From contig NZ_CAJXTC010000011.1 in the NCBI RefSeq assembly GCF_913060805.1, positions 1-64,000 on the forward strand: a DNA stretch of 64,000 nucleotides, read 5' to 3'. The DNA is from an uncultured Draconibacterium sp. (GTDB taxonomy: Bacteria > Bacteroidota > Bacteroidia > Bacteroidales > Prolixibacteraceae). A model generated the notes under the pieces. That model had not been told where the DNA came from, searched no databases, and saw only the letters and a list, made by a program, of their open reading frames with translations. Made by a program: the position numbers and the translations under genes. Below, one piece after another: positions 25,766 through 33,350 of the stretch; position 1 is the stretch's first letter, and each line of letters opens with the position of its first letter.

Positions 25766-26440
25766 AATGTTTTTCAGGCGTTTTTTGTCGGCAATAAGAA
25801 TGTCCTTTCCAAAAATTTTTATGATTTCATCTTTACGGAATTCGGATAAGGTACGGATCACATTTTCTGTGGTCATTCCGATATATTCGGCAATTTCGCG
25901 CCTTGATATGGGAAGTTCAAACTCGTCCTTTTTATAAATGTAATCGGAAAAATAAAGCAGCACGTGCGCAATGCGTCCCTTTAAGTGTTTGCGTTTAATT
26001 TCCAGGCTATCATGGATAATTTTATCGGTCATCTGACTAATATTCGACATCATGTCCATGGCGAAAAGTGCATTTTCCTCGGCATATTTTCGTACCACAT
26101 CCAATTGCAAAATACAAACTGTAGTTTGCTCAATGGCAGTAACAGAGTATTTGTATTGTGTTGATGAAAATACCGACAAAAGGCTAACAAAGTCAAAAGG
26201 TTTCGAGAAGCTGATAATTTGATCTTTACCGTCGATGGTAGCTTTCGACAGTTTAACCAAACCTTTTTTCATGTACACAAATTCGGTTATCGGATCGCCT
26301 TCCTGTATTATCGACTCTCCTTTTGAGAAACTTCTTTCCACTTTTAAATCGCAGATATTGGTGAGTTCATCACTTTTCACATGAGCAAAAAAGATATTTT
26401 TTAACTGACAATATTCGCAAGTACAAGATGTGTTTCCCAT
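25751..26440 (-). CDS. Fnr/Crp-family regulator with N-terminal cysteine cluster
   Basis: 229 residues from ATG 26440 (an ATG at 26473 adds 11 unlikely residues). Cyclic-nucleotide-type sensor domain (FSKGESIIQEGDPITEFVYM), long dimer helix, and C-terminal HTH ISRREIAEYIGMTTENVIRT. The N-terminus carries C6, C8, C11 and C30, with C109 further in, resembling the cysteine arrangement of FNR that holds an O2-sensitive Fe-S cluster; the spacing differs from E. coli FNR (C20, C23, C29, C122). It is divergent from the sulfur operon, with an FNR-type box in between. Confidence 0.85.
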   Translation of the reverse strand: MGNTSCTCEYCQLKNIFFAHVKSDELTNICDLKVERSFSKGESIIQEGDPITEFVYMKKGLVKLSKATIDGKDQIISFSKPFDFVSLLSVFSSTQYKYSVTAIEQTTVCILQLDVVRKYAEENALFAMDMMSNISQMTDKIIHDSLEIKRKHLKGRIAHVLLYFSDYIYKKDEFELPISRREIAEYIGMTTENVIRTLSEFRKDEIIKIFGKDILIADKKRLKNISEFG

Positions 26441-26505
26441 AGCCCGGTTTACTCGTGTTTCATTAACCCGCAATGTATCAATTTTTTATGATATTTATTA
26501 CTCTC

Positions 26506-26517
26506 TGATAATTATCA
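26506..26517. promoter_or_regulatory. FNR-type operator TGAT-AATT-ATCA
   Basis: Perfect 12-bp palindrome that matches the core of the FNR consensus (TTGAT-N4-ATCAA). It lies in the gap between the Fnr-type gene and the sulfide:quinone reductase operon; its centre is about 41 bp before a TAACTTTA near -7 element. Confidence 0.6.
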
Positions 26518-26551
26518 TAGCAGGTTTTACAGCATCTTACTCGTGCTCAGA

Positions 26552-26559
26552 TAACTTTA
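26552..26559 (+). promoter_or_regulatory. Probable -7 element TAACTTTA of the sulfur operon
   Basis: Seven of eight matches to TAnnTTTG, 30 bp before the ATG at 26590 and downstream of the FNR-type box, an order that fits activation. Confidence 0.4.
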
Positions 26560-26589
26560 AATCGCTGATAACCAATAGAACGATTTAAA

Positions 26590-27825
26590 ATGAAGAAGAT
26601 AGTAATTCTTGGAGCCGGAACTGCGGGCACAATGATGGCTAATAAGCTACGGAAGGCACTCGACAGAGACGAGTGGGCAATCACCATTGTCGATCAGTTT
26701 AAAACACATTACTACCAACCCGGATTTTTATTTATTCCTTTTGGTATTTACCAGAAGGAAGATGTGATAAAACCAAAGGCTGATTTTATTCCGGCCGGGG
26801 TGACAATGATTTATTCGGCAATCGACAGAATTGAGGGCGATGCCAGCAAAGTACATCTTGATGGCGGGAAAGTGCTGAATTACGATTTTCTGATTGTGGC
26901 TACCGGTACCAAAACCAATCCGGATGAAACTCCGGGTTTGAAAGATAAGTTGTGGTACAAGGAGATCTTCGATTTTTATACCATCAACGGCGCTTTGGCA
27001 CTGCAAAAGTTCCTTAAAGGCTGGGAAGGTGGAAAACTGGTTATGGCGATTACCGAACTGCCATATAAATGTCCGGTTGCACCGCTTGAGTTTGTGTTTC
27101 TGGCCGATGCCTATTTTACGGGTCTGGGCATTCGCGATAAGGTGGAGATAACCTATGTTACGCCAATGCCGGGAGCTTTTACCAAACCCGTTGCTACCAA
27201 AATGCTTTCGGAGCTGTTGGCCGAGAAAAACATCGAAGTAATTCCTGATTTTTATATCGAGCGGGTAGATAACGACGAGAAGAAGCTTATTTCATACGAC
27301 GAAAAAGAAATTGATTTTGATGTGCTCACCGTGGTGCCGGTAAATATGGGCGACGAAATGATTGAACGAAGCGGTTTGGGCGACGATCTGAACTTTGTTC
27401 CAACCGATAAACATACGTTGCAGTCGGTGGCACACGAAAACATTTTTGTGTTGGGCGATGCTTCAAATATTCCAACATCCAAAGCCGGATCGGTGGCTCA
27501 CTTTGCCGCTGATATTTTATTCGAGAACCTGATGAGTGCCATCGAAGGCCGTCCGTTGCATGCCAAATTCGATGGTCATGCCAACTGCTACATCGAAACA
27601 GGTTTTGGCAAAGGTGCACTTATCGATTTCAATTACGATACAGAACCACTTCCGGGAACATTCCCGCTACCGGGCATCGGGCCGTTTGGCTTGCTCGAAA
27701 ATACCAAAATCAACCACTATGGTAAAGTGATGTTCCGCTGGATCTACTGGCATATTCTGCTTAAAGGAAAAGAGTTGCCGGTGGAGCCGCTAATGACAAT
27801 GGCCGGGAAAAAGAAGGTGAACTAA
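26590..27825 (+). CDS. Sulfide:quinone reductase-like flavoprotein
   Basis: 411 residues. FAD-dependent oxidoreductase of the SQR/NDH-2 group: dinucleotide motif ILGAGTAGTMMANKLRKA, second motif LIVATGTKTNPDETPGL, and FVLGDASNIPTSKAGSVAHF near the C-terminus. C161 (LPYKCPVAP) and C333 (GHANCYIETG) match the two cysteines that form the polysulfide bridge in SQR; the third cysteine of classical SQR is missing, as in some SQR classes. It likely oxidises sulfide to zero-valent sulfur and reduces quinone at the inner membrane. First gene of a four-gene operon with DUF1641, TusE-like and DsrE-like proteins. Confidence 0.85.
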   Translation: MKKIVILGAGTAGTMMANKLRKALDRDEWAITIVDQFKTHYYQPGFLFIPFGIYQKEDVIKPKADFIPAGVTMIYSAIDRIEGDASKVHLDGGKVLNYDFLIVATGTKTNPDETPGLKDKLWYKEIFDFYTINGALALQKFLKGWEGGKLVMAITELPYKCPVAPLEFVFLADAYFTGLGIRDKVEITYVTPMPGAFTKPVATKMLSELLAEKNIEVIPDFYIERVDNDEKKLISYDEKEIDFDVLTVVPVNMGDEMIERSGLGDDLNFVPTDKHTLQSVAHENIFVLGDASNIPTSKAGSVAHFAADILFENLMSAIEGRPLHAKFDGHANCYIETGFGKGALIDFNYDTEPLPGTFPLPGIGPFGLLENTKINHYGKVMFRWIYWHILLKGKELPVEPLMTMAGKKKVN

Positions 27826-27841
27826 TAAAAGGAGCCTGATT

Positions 27842-28522
27842 ATGGAAGAGAGATCATTACAAGTACAAATATCGGAGCTGAATCAAAAGGTTGACTTGCT
27901 GCTGGAGTACGTAAACCAGCAGCGGCTTAAAACCAACGAGGTGGAAGATTTGATTTCCGACCTGTCGATTGTAGGGAAGGATATGTACGATACGGCAGTT
28001 GAAGACCTCGATAACCGAATGGTGCATCTTGATATCGATGAAGTGAAGGGGCTCATGTTGCGTATTCTGCGTAACATCGATAACATGAACCGCTTTCTGG
28101 AAATGTTTGAAAGTATCAATGATCTGATAAAAGATGCTTCACCAATTCTAAACGAGGTGATCATCGACTTCTCCAAAAAACTAAATGAGTTGGATCAAAA
28201 AGGCTACTTCGATTTCTTTGCCGAGGCCGGACAGATCTTCGATAATATTATTACCCATTACAAACCGGACGATGTGAAAGAGCTGGCCGATAACATTGTT
28301 ACCATTATGGAGACAGTGCGCTCGGCAACACAACCAGAAATGATGAAAGCGATGAACAATGGACTTAAAATTTACGGAAGCATGGAAATGGAACATGTTC
28401 CGGAGTATTCCATTTTTAAGGTTATGCGCGAAATGAATCAACCGGAAATGAAACGTGCGCTGGGATTCTTTGTGACTTTTATGAAGAACATGGCTGCAGA
28501 AACCAATAAAAACAACAATTAA
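27842..28522 (+). CDS. DUF1641 protein
   Basis: 226 residues, all helical, no signal or membrane segment. DUF1641 core: LADNIVTIMETVRSATQPEM followed by the tail QPEMKRALGFFVTFMKNMA. The N-terminus is a predicted coiled coil (QVQISELNQKVDLLLEYVNQ). DUF1641 proteins are often encoded next to SQR-like or FdhE-like flavoproteins; the molecular role is unknown, perhaps a membrane adaptor for the flavoprotein. It starts 16 bases after the SQR stop. Confidence 0.85.
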   Translation: MEERSLQVQISELNQKVDLLLEYVNQQRLKTNEVEDLISDLSIVGKDMYDTAVEDLDNRMVHLDIDEVKGLMLRILRNIDNMNRFLEMFESINDLIKDASPILNEVIIDFSKKLNELDQKGYFDFFAEAGQIFDNIITHYKPDDVKELADNIVTIMETVRSATQPEMMKAMNNGLKIYGSMEMEHVPEYSIFKVMREMNQPEMKRALGFFVTFMKNMAAETNKNNN

Positions 28523-28532
28523 AAATAAGATT

Positions 28533-28844
28533 ATGGCAGAAAAAACTTTCGCAGGAAAAACTGTTGAGGTAACCGCTGAAGGCTACCTGGTAAACAAATC
28601 GGATTGGAGCAAGGAAGTTGCTGCAGAAATGGCAAAAGAAGATGGTATTGAATTGACTGACAAACACTACGAAGTGTTGGGCTATTTACGTGAGCAGGAA
28701 GCGGCGGGAGCGTCGCTCACGATCAGAAAAGTTGGAAAATCGGGTATCGTTGATATTAAGGGATTGTACCAATTGTTTCCCGGCGGTCCGTTAAAACTAT
28801 CTTCAAAATATGCTGGTATTGCGAAACCGGCAAGTTGCGTTTAA
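28533..28844 (+). CDS. TusE/DsrC-family sulfur carrier, single-cysteine type
   Basis: 103 residues. DsrC-fold sulfur-relay protein: GYLVNKSDWSKEVAAEMAKE, LTDKHYEVLGYLREQ, and the C-terminal arm LFPGGPLKLSSKYAGIAKPA ending in SCV. The penultimate C102 is the persulfide-carrying residue. The second cysteine of true DsrC, 11 residues earlier, is replaced by S91, so it cannot form the DsrC intramolecular disulfide or trisulfide and is TusE-like. In this operon it may accept sulfur from the SQR or from the DsrE-like protein. Confidence 0.9.
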   Translation: MAEKTFAGKTVEVTAEGYLVNKSDWSKEVAAEMAKEDGIELTDKHYEVLGYLREQEAAGASLTIRKVGKSGIVDIKGLYQLFPGGPLKLSSKYAGIAKPASCV

Positions 28845-28862
28845 AACCAAAAACTTAAGAAT

Positions 28863-29366
28863 ATGACTGATGTAAAAGAAACGCCTTTAAAAAAGGTGAT
28901 GATCATTGTAGCCAAAGCCAATATTGAAGATGTGTATGCTGGTTTGATAATGGCAAATGGAGCAGTCATGGAAGGTATTGAGGCCAAGTTGTTTTTTACA
29001 TTTTTTGGACTGGATGCCATTACCAAAAACCAGATGAACAAGTTGCACACGGCTACAGTTGGTAATCCGGGAATGCGGATGCCAAACGGTTGGTCTTTTC
29101 CTACTTTGCTTGGGGCAATCCCGGGAGTTGAAGCAGGGGTATCATCAATGATGAAAAAGCAAATGGATGAATTAGATGTTCCGCCGGTTGACGAATTTCT
29201 TGATATGATAACCGCAGGCGGCGGCGAAATTTATGCCTGTAAAATGGCAGCCGATATGTTCAAACTGACGAAAGATGACTTGTGTGAACATGTAAAAGCT
29301 ATTATAACAGTTGGAGACTTATACGCTATGTCTGGAGGGGACGGTACCCAGATTATTTTTACTTAA
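28863..29366 (+). CDS. DsrE/DsrF-like sulfurtransferase
   Basis: 167 residues, DsrE2-type. KKVMIIVAKANIEDVYAGLI, the FFGLDAITK segment, a Met-rich central insert (NPGMRMPNGWSF ... SSMMKKQMD) and the conserved Cys in EIYACKMAADMF (C126) followed by C141. Such proteins pass sulfane sulfur between carriers such as TusA, DsrE and rhodaneses. The partner is likely the TusE-like protein encoded just upstream (18-base spacing). No membrane helix is clear. Confidence 0.85.
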   Translation: MTDVKETPLKKVMIIVAKANIEDVYAGLIMANGAVMEGIEAKLFFTFFGLDAITKNQMNKLHTATVGNPGMRMPNGWSFPTLLGAIPGVEAGVSSMMKKQMDELDVPPVDEFLDMITAGGGEIYACKMAADMFKLTKDDLCEHVKAIITVGDLYAMSGGDGTQIIFT

Positions 29367-29372
29367 TCTACT

Positions 29373-29639
29373 AACCTGAATTAGACTTTAAATTTTATCT
29401 CAGTTTCAATTTATTTTTAGGAGAAATCGCTTCAGATTTTTATAGGACTATTGTGATAATGCAAGAAAATTTGAAGCGATTTATGCAAAAATTAATGAAA
29501 TCAGAAGGAAAATACAGAAATGCACAATCTTTAAACCAAAAATATCTGGAAATAGCCCGCTATTCCTGCGATATTTTTAATTCAAATCTTGCACATTTCT
29601 GTATTTCTGAGATATAATATTTAAAATCGAACTCAGGTT
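29373..29639. repeat. Nested inverted-repeat element, MITE-like
   Basis: 267 bp. Outer imperfect inverted repeats of about 31-33 bp (29373-29403 and 29607-29639, ends AACCTGA/TCAGGTT). Inside are two more hairpins: 17-bp arms AAATCGCTTCAGATTTT / AAAATTTGAAGCGATTT (29424-29440, 29466-29482; one mismatch) and a long imperfect palindrome of about 100 bp (29508-29607) whose ends are AAATACAGAAATG / CATTTCTGTATTT and whose centre is AATAGC-CC-GCTATT. No gene inside. It fills the gap after the sulfur operon. Confidence 0.75.
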
Positions 29640-29654
29640 AATATACGAGGAAGT

Positions 29655-29688
29655 TAAGCGTCATCTGTTTTCAGGTGGCGCTTTTTTT
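29655..29688 (+). terminator. Terminator hairpin
   Basis: AAGCGTCATCTG / CAGGTGGCGCTT (two G-U pairs) with TTTT loop followed by seven T on the plus strand. It would end plus-strand transcription from the sulfur operon and overlaps the stop codon of the convergent gene. Confidence 0.7.
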
Positions 29689-32392
29689 ATTTCCAATCCG
29701 GAAGAATACATGCTGAACTTCGTTTTTCCAGCTGCCCCTCAAAATCGTTAAGCGTGGCTTGCATAATTCTCGAGTTATCATCGTGGCAAGTGAGGCAGGC
29801 ACCAACCGTTAATATGGCTTGTTGCTGTTGAATACTTAACGGAGAAACATTCGAGCGCGTTGCTACTTTCCCGGTTCTGGTTTGCAGAAAATCGATCCAC
29901 GCATCGGCAGGCAAACCATCGTTTACATCGCGCTGGTATAGCGGAGAGAATTTCCATTTACCTTTTCCGTCTGCAATTTCGTATTCCAGTTTCCCTTCGC
30001 CATACCCAAGGGCTAGCGAGCTGTTGTGGCAGCTTTTGCAATCGCGCCCTTCTTTGGTGGTGGTGTGCGGTGCAACCGGCGCATACAAACGATGGAAAAT
30101 AGTGGAATTATCAGTGTCGTCAGTGTAAGTGCTTTTGTCGATGGTCATTATCATACCCGGCGCAACTGGAATTACCTCTGATTTTTCGCCTTCGGTCCGC
30201 ATTCCAAGCGACGGAAGTTTTGCCTCGTACTCGCCAAAAAATTCTACCCAACCACCGGTTTGTTCTTTATTGGTAACCATGTTGTACGATGGTTCGTTCG
30301 GATCGTATTCGTTATGGCAGCCAATACAAGTTGGTACCCACGACGAGTGACAGCTTGAACACGCAACATCAGAGTGTGCGTTACTGCGTGTGCAAACTTC
30401 TGCCGGACGTGTTAACGCCATTTTGACGTTGCTGTTTTTGGTCTGTAAAAAGGCAGTGTCGTTCTCAATAAAAGTATTTACTAACGCGTGGTTGCGTTTG
30501 CCGGTTACCAGAAATTCTTTGTCAGAAATATTACCCAAACGCAAAGCGGCAATAATTGCCGATTCATTGTCAAGATTTTCAGCTTTTATCGTTTTTGCAT
30601 CGCCATCAAAATGGCAATCAATACATTGCACATCAGCCTGATCTTCTTGGTGGGCATAAAGTGTTCCGTCGCCCATTACTTCGTAGGAGTGGTGACAATC
30701 GATACATTCCATACCCAACTCGTGGTGCACGTCTTGTTGCTTTTTTATAAATACACGTTCTCTCTCAATCAGGCGGTAGTTGTTGTCGTTGTCGGGCATT
30801 TGTCTGGCTTCAAGCGTTGTTTCATGCCAGCCTTCGTAACTGGTCGAAATCCTGCCGGAGCGGCTGTGGCATCCAAAACAGTGGTTGTTGCTAATGGCCA
30901 GACTCACTGACGGATGTGCATTAACAATAGTGTCTTTTGCCATAGCAAGTGCTATTTCTGCTTCGGGGCTGTAATTCAGATGGCAGGCAAGGCAACCTCC
31001 GCCACGACTGCTTTCGTCAACAGGGCCATATTCTGTTTTTGGATTTCCAAGGTGGCAGCGAACGCATAAATTTCGAAGGTGTTCATCGGCAGCCGAGTTA
31101 CCAAGATGATGTACATTGGCCAGTTCATCCGGATTGTCCTGCTCGTTAAAAACAAAACGATCAACACTGATCATGCCGCTTAACGTTGCCATTAAACCGG
31201 TGGGTACGCGCTCAACAATTTCCGGATGACACTGCGTAGTTCCGCAGGATTGTGGCGCTGTTGCCAGGTTTCCCGGAATAAGGATCATATTATTATGCGA
31301 CTGATTTTTGCCGGTTGCAAACGGATTTCCTCCATGGCACGAAACACAACCAATGGCTTCAGGCGAATGCGAATCGGTAAGGCCATGCGTTTCCGAATGG
31401 CAGGCCAGACAGCTTTCTTTTCGTCCCTGAATAACGGGTGAAGCTATTGCTGTCCCCAAATCAAACTCGGGGGTAAGTTTTACTATCGGCGATTTAAAAT
31501 TATTCAGCACTTCGTAGCGGTAATTTTCCTGCCACGGGTTTTTCCATTGCCAGCGCTCTCCACGGAAAAATAATCCGATTACTGTTAAAACCAGGTAGAA
31601 AGCAGTAAAAACCAATAAACTTCGTTTGCTGAGAAATACGATTTTTCCTTTGGCCGAATTAACCAGGTAAAGCAAAACGAGTAGAACCAGAAATAGCAGT
31701 AACGACCACGCGGGGTGGCTCAACCAGTGCAATATTTCCTGGAAGCCAACAAAATACCACGGCCCTTTAACAGCAGGATTTAGGTTGTCGTGCAGCGGTG
31801 CGCTGAAAAGGTAACTAAATGCCAAAACTCCAATTGCCGAAACAACAAAATCCAACACGGGCGGCCAGTATTTTCTTCGGCTGTGCTCAATCATTATTAC
31901 CGCAATAAAGACCGTAAACGTGGCAATATGGTGCACATAAATTAGCTGGTAACTTTCCGGGTGACCAAGCAACGAAAAAGCCAGCGACTCGCCAATGAGC
32001 GGAACACGCTCGGCCAGTGTTTGTAATATTTGTCTAGCCTGCTCGCTGTCGGAATCACCTTTCAGTAAAAACCCGGTGATCATGGCCAGAAAAATAATCA
32101 GCACACCAATACTTAAACGGAATGCCAGTCCCTTTTTAAGTCCAATATTTTCTTTGTAATGAAAATGATCGTAAAGGTGAATAAGGCTGAAAATAAGGAA
32201 GAATTGCGAACTCCAGTAATGATAATTACGGATGAGCGCCGCCCACGGGTTGGTAACGATCATTGTGCTTACACTCAGGTAAGGCGACTCAACATTAAAA
32301 GGTACGGCAAGCAACACACCTGATAAAATAACCAGCCAGAACAGGGCTACAGCCACTGTTCCAAAAGTCGTTTTATCATTCTTCTTTGCCAT
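29687..32392 (-). CDS. Cytochrome b fused to a 12-haem cytochrome c
   Basis: 901 residues. Residues 1 to about 290 form a cytochrome b-type membrane domain with 7-8 helices and His pairs (YHYWSSQFFLIFSLIHLYDH, YQLIYVHHIATFTVF), and a KGPWYFVGFQEILHW motif comparable to the PEWY loop of bc/b6f complexes. From about residue 320 the chain holds 11 CxxCH haem motifs and one CGTTQCH (CX4CH), 12 in all, and ends in SSACILPDWK. It follows the Rieske gene by one base. Together they look like a bc-type quinol oxidase in which the c part is an integral dodecahaem domain. The electron acceptor is unknown. Confidence 0.88.
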   Translation of the reverse strand: MAKKNDKTTFGTVAVALFWLVILSGVLLAVPFNVESPYLSVSTMIVTNPWAALIRNYHYWSSQFFLIFSLIHLYDHFHYKENIGLKKGLAFRLSIGVLIIFLAMITGFLLKGDSDSEQARQILQTLAERVPLIGESLAFSLLGHPESYQLIYVHHIATFTVFIAVIMIEHSRRKYWPPVLDFVVSAIGVLAFSYLFSAPLHDNLNPAVKGPWYFVGFQEILHWLSHPAWSLLLFLVLLVLLYLVNSAKGKIVFLSKRSLLVFTAFYLVLTVIGLFFRGERWQWKNPWQENYRYEVLNNFKSPIVKLTPEFDLGTAIASPVIQGRKESCLACHSETHGLTDSHSPEAIGCVSCHGGNPFATGKNQSHNNMILIPGNLATAPQSCGTTQCHPEIVERVPTGLMATLSGMISVDRFVFNEQDNPDELANVHHLGNSAADEHLRNLCVRCHLGNPKTEYGPVDESSRGGGCLACHLNYSPEAEIALAMAKDTIVNAHPSVSLAISNNHCFGCHSRSGRISTSYEGWHETTLEARQMPDNDNNYRLIERERVFIKKQQDVHHELGMECIDCHHSYEVMGDGTLYAHQEDQADVQCIDCHFDGDAKTIKAENLDNESAIIAALRLGNISDKEFLVTGKRNHALVNTFIENDTAFLQTKNSNVKMALTRPAEVCTRSNAHSDVACSSCHSSWVPTCIGCHNEYDPNEPSYNMVTNKEQTGGWVEFFGEYEAKLPSLGMRTEGEKSEVIPVAPGMIMTIDKSTYTDDTDNSTIFHRLYAPVAPHTTTKEGRDCKSCHNSSLALGYGEGKLEYEIADGKGKWKFSPLYQRDVNDGLPADAWIDFLQTRTGKVATRSNVSPLSIQQQQAILTVGACLTCHDDNSRIMQATLNDFEGQLEKRSSACILPDWK

Positions 32393-32393
32393 T

Positions 32394-32786
32394 TTATCCT
32401 TTTATAGTTAGTGATTTCCCATCGTCGGAAACCGAAGAATCGAGCAATGTAAGGTTTTTATACGCCGGCCCTTTTATAACCTGTCCTTGCAGATCGTATT
32501 CCGAACCATGGCACGGACAAACCAATTTCCCGCTTTCCATTTTGTCAATTTTGCAGCCCAGGTGGCTGCAGTGCGATGAAAAAACCTTTGTTTTATTATC
32601 CGAATTAACAATAATGTATTTGTCGAAAAACTGCACTTCCTTATTCTTGTTCAGCGGCACAGAAGCCACTTCTGTACCGGAATTGGCAATATGCTGGAGC
32701 GTTAATTTATTCCAAATGAGTGCAAAAAACGAAACAAATCCTACCGCCGCAACTTTCAAAAATACTCTTCGGTTTTTGGTTTTCAT
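32394..32786 (-). CDS. Rieske [2Fe-2S] protein
   Basis: 130 residues. Tat-type anchor (NRRVFLKVAAVGFVSFFALI) then a Rieske domain with SSHCSHLGCKI (C73, H75; disulfide partner C78) and VCPCHGSEYD (C90, H93; C92), which is the complete ligand and disulfide set. It transfers electrons from quinol at a bc-like complex on the periplasmic face. One base separates it from the cytochrome b/c fusion gene, so the two subunits are co-expressed. Confidence 0.93.
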   Translation of the reverse strand: MKTKNRRVFLKVAAVGFVSFFALIWNKLTLQHIANSGTEVASVPLNKNKEVQFFDKYIIVNSDNKTKVFSSHCSHLGCKIDKMESGKLVCPCHGSEYDLQGQVIKGPAYKNLTLLDSSVSDDGKSLTIKG

Positions 32787-32803
32787 CCGTGTATTATTTG
32801 AGA

Positions 32804-32811
32804 CAAATGTA
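32804..32811 (-). promoter_or_regulatory. -7 element TACATTTG of the Rieske-cytochrome operon
   Basis: Exact TAnnTTTG on the minus strand, 17 bp before the Rieske ATG. It overlaps an inverted repeat ATTTG-AGA-CAAAT (32797-32809), a possible operator. Confidence 0.5.
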
Positions 32812-33350
32812 ATAAATTGAGTAAACTAGGAAATTGAAAATTTTTCTGTTTAATAAAACTAAAGGAAGTGCGCTAAGTCACAGAAAACTATTAAATCAAA
32901 CTTTATATCCAAATGAATCAAAAAAACAACGATTTAGTAGGTGTGCACATATGTTAAAGAACTTGTTTGCAATTCTGGTTCGGTTCTAAATTATAATTAA
33001 TTTTATTTGCTCGTTGAGCTATGCTCTAATTCTTTAGAAGTAAGCATTATAGGTTCTGTGGTGATTTGATTGGTTCTAAGCGTAAGTGCTTATTTTTAAT
33101 GGTTTCAAATTAAGCATATAAGCCACCAAAATGTAAAATCATTTTTATATTTGCCCGATATCTAAAAATATAGATAGTTATATATGAATAACTTTAAAAA
33201 GATGCTAAACTCTTATTCTCCAGCTCTTTTTTAAAACAGTTTTTAAGGAGAAAGAGAAGCGTGATCGACGTCAAAAAAAAAATTGGAAAGAAAATAACCA
33301 TGTAGACAACATGTTGCATGAGTTACCATTAAAATAAACTATTTAGACGA
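32812..33350. other. Long divergent intergenic region
   Basis: Separates the Rieske operon from the molybdoenzyme operon. No long ORF. It holds promoters for both sides, an inverted repeat TATCTA-N6-TAGATA at 33159-33176 and about 195 bases of leader before the ATG at 33351. A 14-codon reading frame with GTG start (33261) behind AAGGAG (33246-33251) is present but unsupported. Confidence 0.4.
33146..33153 (+). promoter_or_regulatory. -7 element TATATTTG of the molybdoenzyme operon
   Basis: Exact TAnnTTTG. The inverted repeat TATCTA-N6-TAGATA begins 6 bp downstream, over the expected transcription start. This leaves a leader of nearly 190 bases. Confidence 0.5.

Noticed and set aside
28533-28844. 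Dissimilatory DsrC as evidence for sulfate reduction
   Set aside because: The second conserved cysteine is Ser91 and no dsrAB is present, so the window gives no support for dissimilatory sulfite reduction.
33261-33305. 14-codon leader peptide with GTG start
   Set aside because: The only support is an AAGGAG at long spacing; Bacteroidota rarely rely on strong Shine-Dalgarno sites and the codons show no attenuator pattern.
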